From a virus: 23,278 nt of DNA. Below the pieces are notes generated by a model. The model was not told the origin of the DNA and made no database searches. It saw only the letters and a list, made by a program, of their open reading frames with translations. Shown here one piece after another: positions 22,101 through 23,278 of the stretch (within the stretch, counting starts at the first letter, position 1; each line of letters starts with the position of its first letter). The stretch is taken from positions 1 through 23,278 of the IMG/VR virus record IMGVR_UViG_3300010885_009075. One strand, 5' to 3'. Both the position numbers and the translations under genes were made by a program.

Positions 22101-23278
22101 CTGTTTTTTGCATCATCTAGAGCTTTTTGTTTTTGTAAAACATCATCTTTAATCTTTTTTTCTTCTTCGGCAGATTTTTGCTGTAATGCCTGCGATTCAT
22201 AAGCTGCTTTTTGTGCGTTAGCTGAACGTTCATCAATTAAACCAAGCTGTTGCTTAAACCCAAGTTCTGCTTGAAGATTACTTAAACGAGCATCTTCTAC
22301 AGAATTTCTTAGTCTTAATGTTTCAAGTTCTTTTGCAGACTCTTTAGCCATTTCTGTTTGAGTAGCTAAACTTGACTTTTCCGAAGCTAATATTGCGTCA
22401 ATTATACCTTTATTAGCAGCATTATCTTTTATTGACTCTGATCTATTTTTTGCACGCTTGTTTATTACTTCTTGTTCAGTTAAACTAGCACCAATTAAAG
22501 AATCTTTTCTATTTTTTTCTATTTCTGCTAACTGTGCAGCTGTGTCATTTGCACGAAGCTTATTTTGTATTTCTAGTTTAGCATTTGCTACACTAGCAGA
22601 CTCATAACCAGCAATTTGAGTTGCTAAGTTTAAGTAGTCCATTTGAGTATTTAAACGTTTACTGTCAAGGTCTAAACGTTCTTTTTCACGTCTTAGTGCT
22701 TCGTCTCTTAATTGAGCTTCATGTGTTAAACTTGCTTCTACACGTTGACCACGTACACCAGCAAGTTGAGCATCTGCTTGTTTTCTTGCTATTTCTGGCT
22801 CTTTATTTCTTGCACGTGCTGCAGCTATTACTTCTGGACTAAAAGATTCACGGTTTAGTACTTCATTCATACCGCCTGTTTTTAATGCATTAGATACAAA
22901 AAATGTTTGCATTCTTTGTGATGCTGCTTTATACATAGCTTCCCCAGCATCTTTTACTTTAGCATCTTTGCTATCTCTCATTCGATCAGCAATATCAAGT
23001 TGCATTGTTGTATTTAATTCATCTAATCTTTGTGAATTTTCTATAGATGCTAGTTGTACTTTATAGTTAGCTTCAATTAAGGTTTCTTGAATTTTTAGCT
23101 CAGAAATTTTTACAGCATAGGTTCGATCAGCGGTATCAGCACCACCACTAGCTGAAATACCTATTTCTGTTCTTGCTATGCCTAAAGCAGCTTGCTCTTT
23201 TGCTTTCTTTAAACCAATTTCAATTTTCTCAAATCCGGCTTCTGCAATTTTAGTAACTAAACCAATCTGACTTAGTGA
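19190..23278 (-). CDS. Tail tape measure protein, 5' end beyond right edge
   Basis: The frame is open to the right edge: the 91 codons from 23278 to the ATG at 23005 contain no stop and encode charged helical sequence like that after it, so that ATG is internal. At least 1362 residues are present. The protein sets tail length and is expected inside the tail tube. The first half is long coiled-coil-like helix (RREKERLDLDSKRLNTQMDY; Lys/Glu/Gln-rich runs up to about 21700). A Gly-rich segment near 21000-21200 (SGFIGGNNPFGAYTG) follows, then helices again. Near the C-terminus (about 19440-19480), VGERGPELVDFATPSRVYSN is the motif at the end of many phage tape measure proteins. The final helix is charged. 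It ends directly at a strong terminator. Assembly chaperones would lie upstream, outside the window. Confidence 0.93.
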   Translation of the reverse strand, partial: SLSQIGLVTKIAEAGFEKIEIGLKKAKEQAALGIARTEIGISASGGADTADRTYAVKISELKIQETLIEANYKVQLASIENSQRLDELNTTMQLDIADRMRDSKDAKVKDAGEAMYKAASQRMQTFFVSNALKTGGMNEVLNRESFSPEVIAAARARNKEPEIARKQADAQLAGVRGQRVEASLTHEAQLRDEALRREKERLDLDSKRLNTQMDYLNLATQIAGYESASVANAKLEIQNKLRANDTAAQLAEIEKNRKDSLIGASLTEQEVINKRAKNRSESIKDNAANKGIIDAILASEKSSLATQTEMAKESAKELETLRLRNSVEDARLSNLQAELGFKQQLGLIDERSANAQKAAYESQALQQKSAEEEKKIKDDVLQKQKALDDAKNRTESGANLNNPQLQESLTSKQKDAQTALDLAKEQQAAFDKRKKAQQDGIDQAKMYNDELIKQKQHLADINANTQALATAFGDIGQKIGEAAAAMDAFAKSSADRLAQEANAKPDELDALKKKNAKDRLSDIATLASAQKKLFKEETVAYKAISAIEKGASLERLALAAKEAGLSKQGIQDAMANAQKWMKTVEDGTFLQGIQDVLVQGAGDPYTAIPRMIAMAQFVSSLTGQSVASPPPIDQGTLAGTGQQVGADGQTIGVREGGVLGDPKAEAKSITDSLDLLGKVFFDNMGSSSSSMITHLKGIQENTYNTAKALGASGFIGGNNPFGAYTGSSQNSLTGIAGIDHLLGAIGFGMGGQSTAVTGSGIMARGTAAGFASGSNAAQGYTNVATTTEHPWWEFRGSDTTYSQIPSELPTSVKKAIQGIFQNFNEAILDTADKFGKNSKQIQAIINSEVIDFTVSNQNLTATEFAQKLTAEISVKLNQEALKIYPFLSTYTKVGEESYQVAARLIKDSETVTFGLNMVGKSLGKTAVGSEELVAKQQLVIKNFGGTADEFATAISAYYNALFSNSEKAAVGTQNVQNRLKELGITGVNTDKQLKDLIAITPETSQLYADLVKLVPAFTDATAAAKAYANSINDQEAAIYTLLGQPTKALEISRAKELDALEESLRPRQKYINALTDETALRDKLKAAYNSSNSALATSIKTLTDYKTALTAGAASTLTPAEKYAQAKSIFMQTAAAAQAVITADSSATDIANRDAALAKIQSTGDALLGASREVNASGAQYSSDLGSVTSAIDSTIGTLSTQKTAQEQQLSYLQITADSTDTMAKLLKQYLDAQAATALAQGGAITAGSNAANIGYHANGGIARGLSVVGERGPELVDFATPSRVYSNQASNDLFNTKELVAEIKALREEVCQLRDDQNKQTGAIIDTTIQSNVQNAQMIATANQNMANQQDWKTRSQVRVA

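Noticed and set aside
19190-23005. Tape measure gene starting at ATG 23005
   Set aside because: The same frame stays open for 91 more codons to the window edge with similar helical sequence, so this ATG is internal.

Overview
The window is part of the late structural region of an AT-rich tailed bacteriophage (or prophage). All genes are read from the minus strand, so gene order runs from high to low coordinates. A tape measure protein indicates a long-tailed phage (sipho- or myovirus). No sheath or baseplate wedge gene is visible, so the two cannot be separated here. A nested i-spanin/o-spanin pair (Rz with Rz1 embedded in another frame) indicates a Gram-negative host. No host genes, integrase, tRNA, CRISPR or insertion sequence is seen.

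Layout in transcription order: (1) 23278-19190, tape measure protein, cut off by the right edge, ending at a bidirectional terminator. (2) 19139-14236, a second unit opened by a near-consensus sigma70 promoter (TTGACT-17-TATAAT): a tail-tip/hub-like protein, a tip protein with a lambda-J-like C-terminus and a third structural protein, closed by a terminator whose stem is complete only in the minus-strand RNA. (3) From 14232 leftwards, a third unit opened by another near-consensus promoter (TTGACC-17-TATAAT): a small membrane/coiled-coil protein, a BppU-like baseplate protein, a short collagen-like protein, four fibre-type proteins, a 1545-residue probable beta-helix adhesin, a small structural protein, a 778-residue structural protein, a 41-codon gene, a GH19-type endolysin, and the spanin pair running off the left edge. 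No terminator is seen between the third promoter and the left edge.

The unit from 14114 leftwards appears to build the host-recognition surface of the tail tip and then the lysis proteins. Most gene junctions are tight: four are TAATG stop/start overlaps, one is ATGA, and endolysin/Rz overlap by 10 nt. The main unusual points are: repeated insertion of small beta-rich cassettes into the middle of otherwise recognisable tail domains (in five proteins); terminator-promoter relays that split the late region into host-sigma70-type units; an i-spanin with two predicted membrane segments; a well-supported 41-codon gene; and several in-frame tandem DNA repeats in the fibre genes. I found no evidence for a wholly new defence or replication system. 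All functional calls are from motif and family recognition by eye, without database searches.
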